From contig CAZAQV010000005.1 of assembly GCA_964487255.1 (NCBI GenBank), positions 1 through 64,000 on the forward strand: a DNA stretch of 64,000 nt, read 5' to 3'. The notes below the pieces were generated by a model that saw only the letters and a program-made list of their open reading frames with translations, had not been told where the DNA came from and ran no database searches. A program made the translations under genes and the position numbers. Below are positions 1 through 8,955 of the stretch, piece after piece. The stretch comes from CAZAQV01 sp964487255 (GTDB lineage Bacteria; Myxococcota_A; Polyangia; Polyangiales; CAZAQV01). Every line of letters begins with the position of its first letter. Position 1 is the first letter of the stretch.

Positions 1-135
1 CGTGATGAGGCCAGTGAGGCCGAGAAGTGCTGTGCTATCAGCACCGCGCTTCGAACCGAACGAGAGCCGAAGAACCGATGATTCTGCGTGATGAGGCCAG
101 TGAGGCCGAGAAGTGCTGTGCTATCAGCACCGCGC
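1..135 (+). repeat. Hairpin repeat family, copies R1 and R2
   Basis: Positions 1-49 and 87-135 are an identical 49-nt direct repeat. Each copy begins with GTGATGAGG and carries a hairpin (GTGCTG / CAGCAC, or the alternative GTGC-TATCA-GCAC). R1 ends with GAAGAACC at 69-76; R2 is cut off before that end. The conserved ends link this locus to copies at about 0.96, 22.2, 43.0, 54.2 and 62.7 kb. I see no gene in 1-269; 136-269 holds no recognisable element apart from the region upstream of the response regulator. Confidence 0.8.
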
Positions 136-269
136 GGCCCTTGTAGACTTCGCCGGCCAAAATTCCCGGAAAAGCAGCGTGACAAGTCCGTGACAACCAC
201 GTTTTCCGGCCGAATCCGGAGCCGCGCAGAGTGCAAGCGCGCAGAGATTGAGATACCACTTCGCTCGTC

Positions 270-962
270 ATGAGTGCGCTGTTGGTGGTCGAAGATGAAA
301 AGGACCTGGCGGAACTGCTGGCGTTCAACCTCACGCAGGCCGGACACTCCGTCACCGTGGCCTACACGGGCGCTCGGGCGCTCAGCGCTGCGGCCGAGCA
401 GCGACCAGACCTGGTCATTTTGGACCTGATGCTCCCCGATATTTCGGGGACCGAAGTTTGCCGCAACCTGCGCGCGCGTGAGGCCACGGCAAAAGTGCCG
501 ATCATCATGCTGACCGCGAAGGGCGCAGAGGCCGACCGGATCGCAGGCTTCGAGGCGGGAGCCGACGACTATGTCGTCAAGCCCTTTTCACCCAAGGAGC
601 TGAGCCTTCGCGTCGATGCGATCCTTCGTCGCGCAAACGCAGGCAGCTCCTCCGTTGAGCAGCTGTTGCGTACCGGGGATCTCACGATCGACATCGCTAA
701 GCACGAGGCCCGTTATCAAGGCGAGGCCGTCGATCTTACCCCCCTCGAGTTTCGCTTACTGCGTGACCTCGCCGAACGCGCGGGCCGAGTGCAGCGCCGT
801 GACGACCTGCTGGAACGCGTCTGGCAATACCAATCTGGCGTTGAGACACGCACGGTCGACACCCACATCAAGCGGCTTCGCGAGAAACTCGGCGAGGCCG
901 CGAAATACATTGAGACGATTCGCGGCGTAGGCTACCGGATGCGCGACGAGCCCGTGTCGTGA
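270..962 (+). CDS. PhoB/OmpR-family response regulator
   Basis: This 230-residue protein is a DNA-binding response regulator, the cytoplasmic output half of a two-component system. The receiver domain (about 1-118) has the acidic pair E8/D9, the phospho-acceptor D52 in the ILDLMLPD motif, and K104 in YVVKPF. The C-terminal winged-helix domain (about 130-228) has the OmpR/PhoB signatures LTPLEFRLL and VDTHIKRLREKLG and ends in the typical IRGVGYRM. Length is normal for the family. The partner kinase follows at 1136, separated by two hairpin repeats. The stop codon TGA lies inside the first repeat's GTGATGAG. PhoB-like resemblance suggests phosphate sensing, but no pst or pho genes are in the window, so the stimulus is inferred only. 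Confidence 0.93.
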   Translation: MSALLVVEDEKDLAELLAFNLTQAGHSVTVAYTGARALSAAAEQRPDLVILDLMLPDISGTEVCRNLRAREATAKVPIIMLTAKGAEADRIAGFEAGADDYVVKPFSPKELSLRVDAILRRANAGSSSVEQLLRTGDLTIDIAKHEARYQGEAVDLTPLEFRLLRDLAERAGRVQRRDDLLERVWQYQSGVETRTVDTHIKRLREKLGEAAKYIETIRGVGYRMRDEPVS

Positions 963-1124
963 TGAGCGTGCGAAGCCTAAGCAACCCGATGTGGTATCAA
1001 CCACATCGATGGTTGCGACGCGTAGCCGAGTCCTCCGAATGTTCTGTGATGAGCGTGCGAAGCCTAAGCAACCCGATGTGGTATCAACCACATCGATGGT
1101 TGCGACGCGTAGCCGCGAAGAACC
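959..1124 (+). repeat. Hairpin repeat family, copies R3 and R4
   Basis: Two direct copies (959-1029 and 1046-1116 are near-identical over 71 nt) begin with GTGATGAGCGTGCG. The second ends with GAAGAACC at 1117-1124. In R3 an outer stem GCAACC (981-986) / GGTTGC (1011-1016) encloses an inner stem GATGTGGT (988-995) / ACCACATC (1000-1007) with loop ATCA; R4 repeats this. The array sits between the response-regulator and kinase genes and supplies the regulator's stop codon. It may act as a processing or attenuation element within an operon, which is an inference. Confidence 0.85.
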
Positions 1125-1135
1125 GTAAGTAGAGC

Positions 1136-2596
1136 ATGCTCCGCCATCTACTAGCGACATTGTTTCTGGCCGTTTCCGTAATGGTCGCGACGTCGCTTTT
1201 TCTGATGTGGACCGAGATCCCGGTCACTCCCTTGCCGGGCGCTGTCACGGAGGGCCCGGCAGAGGAGGTCGCGGCGTTTGTTCACGAACGGACGTTGACC
1301 CTCGCGACCCGCTGGCTGATGCTCGCCGCCCTCGCAGCGCTCATCATCGGCTGGGGCGCGACGCTTCTTCTTTCTCGCTCGGTCATTGCCCCCATTCGAG
1401 GCCTCACAAGTGTGGTGCAACGCATGGTCGCGGGAGACTTGAGCGTCCGGACCTCTCTCGACCGCGAGGACGAACTCAACCACCTCGGCGAAGCGATCAA
1501 CGATGTGGCGAAACAGATGGAGACGACATTGCGCGAACAACGGCGTGAGTCCATTCGTCTCCATACGCTGCTCAACGGCATGCAAGACGGCGTATGCCTG
1601 ACCGACGGCGGTGGGCAGATCGCGCTGAGCAACCGCGCCTTCGATGAACTGTTCGCGACCGATGCCACCGGCCGTCCCATCGTCGACGTCATTCGTCATG
1701 ACGGCATACGCAAGAGCGTTTGGTCGGCGCTCGGTGGGGCGGACACCGTGGACACGGTAGAGATGGCTTCGCCAGACGGCGATGACCGGTCGCTCTTCGT
1801 CCAGGCGAGTGCGCTTGCTGAAGAAGGTGGAGCTGTCATCATGATCCACGATGTGACGCCCTTGCGCCGGGCCGATCGCATCCGACGAGACTTCGTGGCA
1901 AACGCGAGTCACGAACTGCGAACGCCGCTCACCGCGATCCGTGGCTTCGCGGAGACCCTGCGCGATGGTGCGATTGACAACCCGGAGCAAGCGCGACGTT
2001 TCGTCGATGTGATCATCCGAAACGCAATGCGCTTGCAGGTGGTCGCCGACGACTTGCTTCATCTTTCGAAAGCCGAAGCAAAAACCCAAGACTTCGACCT
2101 CGGTCCTGTCAAGCTGCAGGATGTCCTCGTGGACTTGGGCGAGACCTTCTCGGAACAGGCGAAGCAACGAGGCGTACTCTTCGACGCGACGCTCGATGGC
2201 CAGCCTGTCGCGTTCAGCAATGCCGTCGCGCTCGACCATATCTTGGTAAACCTCATCAACAACGCGTTCAAAGTCTCCAGAGCGGGTGATACGGTGACCG
2301 TGCGTTGTTACGAGCAAGAGTCCGTGGTTCATATCGACGTCTCGGACCGCGGTCCGGGCATCCCGGAGAAGCACCTGAGCCGAATTTTCGAGCGCTTCTA
2401 CCGCGTCGACCGGGGACGCGCCGCCGACGGGGGCGGAACCGGCCTGGGCCTCGCCATCGTCAAACACCTCGCCGAGCGCATCGGAGCCAAACTCGACGTC
2501 AAGAGTACGGTTGGCAAGGGCTCAACCTTCTCGATCCGTCTCCCTCGTTTCGACCCGCAAGGAGACTCGCCCAACTCCAGCGAGCCACCTGCGTAA
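1136..2596 (+). CDS. PhoR-type sensor histidine kinase
   Basis: This 486-residue inner-membrane histidine kinase is the likely phospho-donor of the upstream response regulator. Two membrane segments (about 5-25 and 60-80) enclose a short periplasmic loop of about 35 residues. They are followed by a HAMP linker (RSVIAPIRGL), a PAS-like domain (about 140-240), and the HisKA domain with phospho-acceptor H259 in NASHELRTPL. The HATPase domain carries an N box (NLINNAFKVS), DRGPGIP, FERFYRVD and GGTGLGLAIVKHL. The small periplasmic loop and internal PAS domain match the PhoR architecture. It starts 11 nt after the hairpin repeats, so it is probably co-transcribed with the regulator through them. 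Confidence 0.92.
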   Translation: MLRHLLATLFLAVSVMVATSLFLMWTEIPVTPLPGAVTEGPAEEVAAFVHERTLTLATRWLMLAALAALIIGWGATLLLSRSVIAPIRGLTSVVQRMVAGDLSVRTSLDREDELNHLGEAINDVAKQMETTLREQRRESIRLHTLLNGMQDGVCLTDGGGQIALSNRAFDELFATDATGRPIVDVIRHDGIRKSVWSALGGADTVDTVEMASPDGDDRSLFVQASALAEEGGAVIMIHDVTPLRRADRIRRDFVANASHELRTPLTAIRGFAETLRDGAIDNPEQARRFVDVIIRNAMRLQVVADDLLHLSKAEAKTQDFDLGPVKLQDVLVDLGETFSEQAKQRGVLFDATLDGQPVAFSNAVALDHILVNLINNAFKVSRAGDTVTVRCYEQESVVHIDVSDRGPGIPEKHLSRIFERFYRVDRGRAADGGGTGLGLAIVKHLAERIGAKLDVKSTVGKGSTFSIRLPRFDPQGDSPNSSEPPA

Positions 2597-2616
2597 GACC
2601 CGGCCGAACGGAGAAG

Positions 2617-4821
2617 CTAGGTACGGACGAGTCGTAGGCGGGCGCTCGGGGCGTAGGCGGCGATCGCGTGGTTTTCTTCGGCAATGTACGCCCAACCGCG
2701 CGGGTCAACCGTAAGCCAGTCGGGCACCAAGTCGCTCGGGATCACTTCGCTGAGAACTTTGCCGTCCGAGGGTGAGACCACTTTGAGATGCGATGAGGGA
2801 ACGAAGAGCGCTCCGCTACTCAGGCGCGGCTTAAGCTCACCGGGGAGCAAGTCTCGGGCGCCGCTTGGCGGCTCGTTCGCCCAGCTCTCGCTTCCATCAC
2901 TCAAGCTGAGCGCTCGCAGCGAGCCGTCGGTGCAGTGCAAAAAGAGCTGCCCATCAACCGCCAGCGCGCCAGCGCCGCGGCCCAAACCGGGATCGTGCGC
3001 TGTCCACAACGTCTCCCCTGTCCGTGTGTCCATCAGACACAGGCGCTCCTCTGCCGTCGCAACGACCATCGACCCGCGGTCGACGTATTGAATGGCGCGA
3101 GGTTCACCGGGCAACCGTGCACGCCACAGCTCTTGCCCACGATAGAGATCGAGCGCAGCGATTTCTTCACCGAGCAATGGCACGAGGACCTTCTCATCTG
3201 CTATCCACATTTGAGGGCCACTCATCGCCAGGCCGGTGCGTTGCCAAACCGCCTCACCGTCAGCAGCATCGAGACCCGCGATGCTGCCATCGCTCTGTTG
3301 CTGAATGAGAAGCCGACCCTGGCGCAAGAGCCGCATCGGCCCCGCGCCGCGTACCGGAACAGCCCAACGTCGCTCGGCGCTGCGCAGATCGACCGAAACA
3401 AGTCGTCGGTCCTCGACCACGATGAGGCTCGGTGGGGGGCTGCTGCGACCCGCAAAGAGCGCTTGGAACGAGCCCGCCTCGAGCCGGAGCATGAGCGACC
3501 CGGTCTGCTCGCCCGTGCGTACATCGATAAAGGTCGCCAGCCCTTCGTCATCAATGCGCACAAGCCAGTCTGCAGCGATGATGGTGCGCTCAGCGCGGGC
3601 ATGCTCGGTCCACACCACCTGGCCTTCGGCCCGGTCGACAGCAATGATACGCGACTTGTTGCTGAGCAAGATAAGGTCTTGGGAGACCGTAACGCCATGT
3701 GGATCCAGGTCACCCGTTTCGAGGTACCAACGCTCACTGAAGCGCAACCGTGAAGGCGGCTGCGCTTCCACCTGCGGCTTTGAGGGAGGCGGAAGCGAGT
3801 GATTCGATGCGCGAAGCCGATCCGGATTTCCGTTGGTAAAAGACTTGATCTCTGAGCGCTCGCGCATGCGGCGCCTCAGGCTTCGCACCTCGTCACGCAC
3901 CGATTGGACACGAAGGTTGCGGAGCTGCGTACGGTCCACCACGACCATCGCTCGCGTCAAATCGGACGAAAGCCGAAGCACGGCGCCAGCCACCTCATCG
4001 ACCCGAAGACCGCGAAGTGTCAGAGGTTCACCCTGACCCGGCGCCAGCTCGAAAGTCACCTCGCCCTGACGGTCGAGTCGCAACCCAAAACGAAACCGTC
4101 CAGAAGCCAACCTCAAATTGAGAGACCGACCGCGATCGAGTGCCGAGAAGAGCAGCCCCACGCCGTGAAGCATGTTCAACATCGGCAGGAAAATGGGCCC
4201 CTGACACAGTTCGATTTTTCGTCCTCGGACCCACGCCCACACCTTGCCCTCAAAGAGCAGTGCGTGGATATCGGCGCGGTTGGCGCCGTCTCGGGTGTTG
4301 GCAGCACCACGTGGAATCATGGCCTCGAAGCCGAACGCCAATGCGATGTCCTCTTCCGTGGGTTTGACGCCCGCAACGCGCCGTCTCTCCACATACGCTA
4401 GCGCGGGGGCCTCAAGGTTTGCCGCACGCAGCTCAGCGGCGAGACGCAAGAGCACCTGACGGTCAAGTTCGGTTGCTCCGCTCGCGCAACTCTCCGCATC
4501 CATCGCAGCCGCCGTCAAAGCCTCTTCGAAGCCAACTCGGCGTCTCAAAATCGCGACCTCAGGCAAGGGGCCCGTCTGGTAGAGCGAGACGAGAAGCGCG
4601 CCCTCGCGCCGCTCCAGCGCAAGCTCGTAGGGCGCATCGTTCCAAGCGAGAAGGGCCTTGATCTTGCGACCTGCGGCCAGTGTCAGAAGTGCTGCGCCGA
4701 GGTCATGAACGGACGGCGATTGCTCTTCAAAGGGCTTTCCCAAAAGCGTTGTCACGAGCCGCGGAGCGGACTCTTTCTTGGCGGGCACGCGGGGGTTGGT
4801 TTCGTCTGTCACGAGCTGCAT
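2617..4821 (-). CDS. PQQ-like beta-propeller repeat protein, cytoplasmic
   Basis: This 734-residue protein has two halves. Residues about 1-340 contain no domain I recognise and end in an Arg-rich helical stretch. Residues about 360-734 are a PQQ-like (BamB-type) beta-propeller with repeated blades such as DGEAVWQRTG, YRGQELWRARLPG and RTGETLWTA. Unlike BamB and quinoprotein dehydrogenases there is no signal peptide or lipobox, so it is probably cytoplasmic. PQQ-like propellers without enzyme motifs usually serve as protein-binding scaffolds. The gene converges on the kinase gene with a 20-nt gap and is not obviously in an operon. Function unknown. Confidence 0.8.
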   Translation of the reverse strand: MQLVTDETNPRVPAKKESAPRLVTTLLGKPFEEQSPSVHDLGAALLTLAAGRKIKALLAWNDAPYELALERREGALLVSLYQTGPLPEVAILRRRVGFEEALTAAAMDAESCASGATELDRQVLLRLAAELRAANLEAPALAYVERRRVAGVKPTEEDIALAFGFEAMIPRGAANTRDGANRADIHALLFEGKVWAWVRGRKIELCQGPIFLPMLNMLHGVGLLFSALDRGRSLNLRLASGRFRFGLRLDRQGEVTFELAPGQGEPLTLRGLRVDEVAGAVLRLSSDLTRAMVVVDRTQLRNLRVQSVRDEVRSLRRRMRERSEIKSFTNGNPDRLRASNHSLPPPSKPQVEAQPPSRLRFSERWYLETGDLDPHGVTVSQDLILLSNKSRIIAVDRAEGQVVWTEHARAERTIIAADWLVRIDDEGLATFIDVRTGEQTGSLMLRLEAGSFQALFAGRSSPPPSLIVVEDRRLVSVDLRSAERRWAVPVRGAGPMRLLRQGRLLIQQQSDGSIAGLDAADGEAVWQRTGLAMSGPQMWIADEKVLVPLLGEEIAALDLYRGQELWRARLPGEPRAIQYVDRGSMVVATAEERLCLMDTRTGETLWTAHDPGLGRGAGALAVDGQLFLHCTDGSLRALSLSDGSESWANEPPSGARDLLPGELKPRLSSGALFVPSSHLKVVSPSDGKVLSEVIPSDLVPDWLTVDPRGWAYIAEENHAIAAYAPSARLRLVRT

Positions 4822-4909
4822 CGACTTAGACTCACGATGTTAGAGGATGAAGCGCTCGGATAAAAAAAACGTGGTTGTCCTGCCTCGAAGTTGACAAGGG
4901 TTCGTCGGC

Positions 4910-5353
4910 TTGGATCCTGTCCTGGTGGTGACGATCGACGTGGTGAGTGCATGTGTGTTTTATGAACAAACCCTTTTGACGCTCAGGCGATCGGCTGATC
5001 GCAAGATCCACGCGGGCGCCTGGGAGGTAGTGTCGGGTCGTGTGCGCACCGGCGAAGATCTTAGCGCGGCTGCGTCTCGCGAGATCGCGGAGGAGAGCGG
5101 CCTCTACACGCTCGTGTGCGGATCACCGCTTGAAACGTATGAGGCCCCCTATGGTGAGCGGCGCATGCGCGTACACATGTTCACGGCGCACGTCACGACC
5201 TCGCACGTGGTGCTTTCTGATGAACACGACGCGTTTCGTTGGGTCACGCTTGAAGAGTTCGCGTCCCTATGTCCGTTCGAGCGCTTGGTCGAAAGCGCAC
5301 GGCGGGCCTTCACGCATGTTCGGAAGTCTCATTGCTCCCCCGGCACCCATTGA
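4910..5353 (+). CDS. Nudix hydrolase
   Basis: This 147-residue protein carries a complete Nudix box (G-x5-E-x7-RE-U-x-EE-x-G-U), reading from GRVRTGE through REIAEESGL. It should bind Mg2+ and hydrolyse a nucleoside diphosphate linked to another group. The substrate cannot be told from sequence. The longest frame starts at a TTG with AAGGG about 11 nt upstream; GTG codons at 4925 and 4928 are alternatives and would leave the fold intact. The box sits about residues 43-65, normal for small MutT-like proteins. No operon partner is obvious. Confidence 0.85.
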   Translation: MDPVLVVTIDVVSACVFYEQTLLTLRRSADRKIHAGAWEVVSGRVRTGEDLSAAASREIAEESGLYTLVCGSPLETYEAPYGERRMRVHMFTAHVTTSHVVLSDEHDAFRWVTLEEFASLCPFERLVESARRAFTHVRKSHCSPGTH

Positions 5354-5485
5354 GAGGCGCAAAGTTTGCGTGAGCGCGTCACGACAACGCAATGGATTCA
5401 GGCTGGCGGACCCACCACGCCTATTTTTCAAAGCTTTTCTGTGAGGCACAAAGCTTGCGTTCCTGTCTCGAGCGAGGAGAAACAC

Positions 5486-6205
5486 ATGGGACGCATTCGA
5501 CGGACACTTGAAACACATCAAAACGGCATCGAATCGGTGCGACGACTCCGCATCAACCGAGAAGGACAGGCCGAAACCGAAGAACTCGTAAGCTGTCCGA
5601 AAACCTCTGCTCTCAAATACATCGACGATTGCGTCCGCTGTGGTCATGCCGATGGAATCCTGTTTCGTGGTCAGGACGCGGTTGTCAACTGCCGCCTTCC
5701 TTTCGTCGACGCCGAGTACAGAACCAAACCGCGAGATCGGAGCCCCACATCTGCGGTGACCGAGATCATGTCTCGCGAGCCCAAGACACTTAGCCCCGAA
5801 CAAACAATCGAGTCCGCCGTCTTCTTGTTCGAACAGAACTCCTTCTCAGCCGCACCGGTCACCACGAACGGACGCCTCGAGGGCATGCTCTCCACCAAAG
5901 ATCTTTTTCAGTATGCAGCGCACAACGGATCTCTGCTTGAAAGTCCACAGGTGCTGGACGAGCTGATCGCCAGCGGCCTGGGCATTCGCGCAGCCGAGTA
6001 CATTGTGCGCGACTATCCGCACCTTTGCGTAAAGGACGTCATGACGAGCGAGGTGTTTGCTCTTCGAGACGATGCCCCGATCCGCTCTGCAGCACTGCTC
6101 ATGTTGCACGAAGGCTTCCACCATGTACCGATTCTGAGCCACAAGAACGACAAACTGGTTGGCATTGTTTCCACGGGAGACGTGCTTCGGTGGCTGGCGG
6201 CGTAA
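5486..6205 (+). CDS. CBS-pair protein with N-terminal four-Cys module
   Basis: The ATG at 5486 has a good upstream GAGGAGA, giving 239 residues. The N-terminal part (about 1-85) holds C37, C49, C52 and C69 (C-x11-C-x2-C-x16-C), which could form a zinc or redox site. Residues about 88-238 form a CBS pair: the first starts at VTEIMSREPKTLSPEQT and the second at VKDVMTSEVFALRDD, each ending in a typical G(M/I)(L/V)ST(K/G)D(L/V) strand-turn. CBS pairs bind adenosine nucleotides and usually regulate an attached or partner activity. No catalytic domain is attached, so it may be a stand-alone nucleotide-sensing regulator (inference). Confidence 0.85.
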   Translation: MGRIRRTLETHQNGIESVRRLRINREGQAETEELVSCPKTSALKYIDDCVRCGHADGILFRGQDAVVNCRLPFVDAEYRTKPRDRSPTSAVTEIMSREPKTLSPEQTIESAVFLFEQNSFSAAPVTTNGRLEGMLSTKDLFQYAAHNGSLLESPQVLDELIASGLGIRAAEYIVRDYPHLCVKDVMTSEVFALRDDAPIRSAALLMLHEGFHHVPILSHKNDKLVGIVSTGDVLRWLAA

Positions 6206-6223
6206 GCGCACCGCCGTGGGCTC

Positions 6224-7393
6224 TCAGGCCTTGAGCCACTCGGAGAGCGCGCGCAAAAAGGTGGCGTCATTGTGAGCCGTCGCCAGATAGTTGCGACCAC
6301 TTCGTGCGAGGGCATGACGCAACTCGACGTCGGCGACGAGGGCATGAATCGCCTCGGCCAGAGCTTCAGGGTCGTCGTCGGCAACGCACATCAGCGCGCG
6401 CTCTGCAGGGTATCCCGCCAAGGCACGTTGTTGCGCAATGACCGCGTGGCCCAGGCTCCAATGGTCCAAGAGCTTGATCGGAAGGCCTCCCGGCACCCTG
6501 CGGGGCACCAAGGCGATCTGCGTACGGCGCATCGCGTAGAGCCGGTCTTCTTCGCCGCCATTGCGTACAATTCGAAGCTCACTCAGCACACCCTGCGCTT
6601 CAGCGCGCGCCAGCCAGGGCGTGGGATCAGACGCCGTCAAAAGCGTGCACCGCAGCCGTTGACCGCGTTTGGCCAAAATGCCGAGCGCGTCCACAAGGTC
6701 TTCCCAGCCTTGGTAGCCGTCGAGGTTGCCCGCATAAATCAGCTCCGGTTTGCGCACGTCTTGCGAGACACGCGATTGATCGAGAAGCCACGGCGTTGGC
6801 AAAACATGCACGTCTTCGCGATTGCCGAGTTGCTGTGCGAGGAGCGGGCTCACGGCAGCAACGCCACGCGCTCGTTGGACGCAAAGCTGATCGACAAACT
6901 CTCCCGCTCGTTCGAGTGTTCTTGCGCCGCGTTCAAAGTAGCCAGGGAGCTCGGCACCGAGATCGGTATGCGCAACCCAGCTGTAGGGCACACGGGCAAA
7001 CTGGCAGAGAATGGCCGCTTCAACGTGGTGTGCAATCACTTGTGTCGGTTGTATCTCTTGCACAAGGTCGCGAATGGCACGAATTAGCCGCACATCGGAG
7101 ACAACCTTTCGAAGTGAGGGTCCCGAGCGATGATCGACGGGGCGAACACCACCGATCTGCGAAGGCAGCCCGTGAAGGGTGTAGGGTCGATAGGCCACCC
7201 CGACGCCCTGTCCATAACTCAGCAGGTGTGTGCTCAGCCCAGCCTCTGCACAGGCACGACACATCGCATCGACGCAGACCTGGGTTCCCTGCCTTGTTGG
7301 AAACGGCATCGCTGCGATGTGTAGGAGTCGCGTCTCGCCCAGATTCGAACCGGACTCGCTTGACGACACAAGCGCACTGTCCACTTCTGTCAT
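6224..7393 (-). CDS. GT4-like glycosyltransferase
   Basis: This 389-residue protein has the two-Rossmann GT-B layout. The N-terminal half reads MPFPTRQGTQVCVDAM (acceptor side, about 28-45). The C-terminal half has LIYAGNLDGYQGWEDLVDAL (about 222-241) and the donor-binding region GGLPIKLLDHWSLGHAVIA. The usual E-x7-E motif is weak, with KLLDHWSLG in place of the common KLLEYMALG. It probably transfers a sugar to a lipid or polysaccharide. Its ATG overlaps the stop of the upstream dehydrogenase gene (ATGA), so the two are translationally coupled even though their functions differ. Confidence 0.8.
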   Translation of the reverse strand: MTEVDSALVSSSESGSNLGETRLLHIAAMPFPTRQGTQVCVDAMCRACAEAGLSTHLLSYGQGVGVAYRPYTLHGLPSQIGGVRPVDHRSGPSLRKVVSDVRLIRAIRDLVQEIQPTQVIAHHVEAAILCQFARVPYSWVAHTDLGAELPGYFERGARTLERAGEFVDQLCVQRARGVAAVSPLLAQQLGNREDVHVLPTPWLLDQSRVSQDVRKPELIYAGNLDGYQGWEDLVDALGILAKRGQRLRCTLLTASDPTPWLARAEAQGVLSELRIVRNGGEEDRLYAMRRTQIALVPRRVPGGLPIKLLDHWSLGHAVIAQQRALAGYPAERALMCVADDDPEALAEAIHALVADVELRHALARSGRNYLATAHNDATFLRALSEWLKA

Positions 7394-8241
7394 TCGTAGG
7401 AGTAGAAGCCCTGACCGCTTTTGCGACCTAGCTTTCCTTCCGCAACCATCTTCCGAAGCAGCGCCGGCGGCTCGAACTGGGGCCCGATCTCTTTGCTCAG
7501 GTGCTCGAGAATCGCCAGCCGTACGTCCAGTCCCACCAGGTCGGTGAGACGCAGCGGCCCCATCGGATGGCGGTAGCCAAGCACCATCGCCTTATCGATG
7601 TCTTCTGCGCTCGCAACCCCGGTTTCAAGCATGCGAATCGCTTCCGCTCCGAGAATGACACCCAAACGACTGCTTGCAAAACCAGGCACGTCTCGCACGA
7701 CGATCGGTTCCTTACCCAAGCCACGCGCGAAGTTCTGTGCGAACTCGATGGTTTGTGAAGAAGTCATTTCTGCGTGAACAATCTCGAGCAGCGCCATCAA
7801 TGGAACCGGATTGAAGAAGTGCAACCCGATGACGCGTTCGGGCTTGGGAAGCCCCTCGGCGATGCTTCCGATACTGAGCGACGACGTATTGGTCGCGAGC
7901 ACTGCGTCGGGATTTGCATGTTTGGCCGCTTGCTTTAGCAGCGCCTGCTTGAGCTCCAGCCGTTCGGGCACGGCTTCCAACACAAGCCCCGCACTGGCGG
8001 TCGCTGCCGACAGAGCCTCCGTCGGCTGAATATTGCTCCGTGCCAAACGCGCGCGCGCTTCGCTCAGCTTTTCTTTGCTCACGAGCTTGTCGAGACTCTG
8101 GTTGATTTTGACCTGCGCCTGCTCGAGAACATCCGGATTGGCATCCACAAGCCGAACACTGTGTCCTGCAACGGCGCAGACTTGCGCGATACCATGGCCC
8201 ATCGTCCCCGCCCCGATTACCGCTATCTGCAACTGCGACAT
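7390..8241 (-). CDS. 3-hydroxybutyryl-CoA dehydrogenase
   Basis: This 283-residue NAD(P)-dependent 3-hydroxyacyl-CoA dehydrogenase interconverts 3-hydroxyacyl-CoA and acetoacyl-CoA. It has the N-terminal Rossmann motif GAGTMGHGIAQ, the ATNTSSLSI stretch, the catalytic His in GLHFFNPVPLM, and a C-terminal domain with GYRHPMGPLRLTDLVGLD. Length matches Hbd/PaaH enzymes (about 280). It is the first gene of a pair, coupled by ATGA overlap to the glycosyltransferase. No thiolase or crotonase is nearby, so the pathway (butyrate, PHB or fatty acid metabolism) is open. Confidence 0.92.
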   Translation of the reverse strand: MSQLQIAVIGAGTMGHGIAQVCAVAGHSVRLVDANPDVLEQAQVKINQSLDKLVSKEKLSEARARLARSNIQPTEALSAATASAGLVLEAVPERLELKQALLKQAAKHANPDAVLATNTSSLSIGSIAEGLPKPERVIGLHFFNPVPLMALLEIVHAEMTSSQTIEFAQNFARGLGKEPIVVRDVPGFASSRLGVILGAEAIRMLETGVASAEDIDKAMVLGYRHPMGPLRLTDLVGLDVRLAILEHLSKEIGPQFEPPALLRKMVAEGKLGRKSGQGFYSYE

Positions 8242-8250
8242 GCCCTGCCC

Positions 8251-8868
8251 TTAGCACCCGCGTCCCGATCGCGTCCAGGAGCGACAGGCCGGCGCTTGGC
8301 GTTGACGATAGAGGGTTGGGTCGACCGCATGGCGCATCGCAGCTCCGTCGATCTCGCCCGGAAGCCACGCTGCGAGCTCGTCGAGACCCGCTCCGTATCG
8401 AACGAGGGGTCCGAAGAGCACTTCATGCACGTCGAACGCGGCGTTGCGTCGCAGCCACGTCTTGACCTCGAACAAATGGCCCTCATAGATCGCGCGAAGC
8501 TCACGATCCGTCATCGCGTCGTCTTGATCGCGTCGCTGCATCATCGCGCGTTGCGAAGCCAACACCTCGCCCACGTCGCGCCGCATCAGAATGAGTCGGT
8601 AGTGCTCGTTCACAGGAAGGTGCTTGAGCAAAGGACTGACGACCTTCAATGCTTTGCCCCGCCCTGCAGGCAGCCACGAATTGTCGGTCGCGAGCCGTTT
8701 GACAGGCTCGTACTCGAAGTAACCGCGCGGGTTGTCCGCGTCGGCGGGCCGTTGTTCGTCGCATAAGAGTGGGATCCCTGCTTGCTGGAGGACCTGCATC
8801 ATCAGCGAAGTCCCGGAGCGAGGAAGTCCCGAAACGACTACGATCGACTCATTGTCTCGACCCGCCAC
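8251..8868 (-). CDS. Sulfotransferase-like protein
   Basis: The protein carries the PAPS-binding P-loop motif GLPRSGTSLMMQVLQQAG near its N-terminus and LILMRRDVGEVLASQ, the 3'-phosphate-binding region of the sulfotransferase family. It probably transfers sulfate from PAPS to a small molecule or surface polymer; a non-sulfotransferase role cannot be excluded. Start is uncertain: GTG at 8868 places the P-loop as usual, while GTG 8916 and ATG 8970 are possible and the last would overlap the divergent gene at 8956. It ends 9 nt before the dehydrogenase gene, suggesting a three-gene minus-strand unit. Confidence 0.8.
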   Translation of the reverse strand: MAGRDNESIVVVSGLPRSGTSLMMQVLQQAGIPLLCDEQRPADADNPRGYFEYEPVKRLATDNSWLPAGRGKALKVVSPLLKHLPVNEHYRLILMRRDVGEVLASQRAMMQRRDQDDAMTDRELRAIYEGHLFEVKTWLRRNAAFDVHEVLFGPLVRYGAGLDELAAWLPGEIDGAAMRHAVDPTLYRQRQAPACRSWTRSGRGC

Positions 8869-8955
8869 CAATCTTACTATGGCAAGCGCTCGGGCCCCAA
8901 GGCAATGCAAAGCCACACTGGTTTCGACGCAAAGAAGCTGTGCTAGACCCACGAC

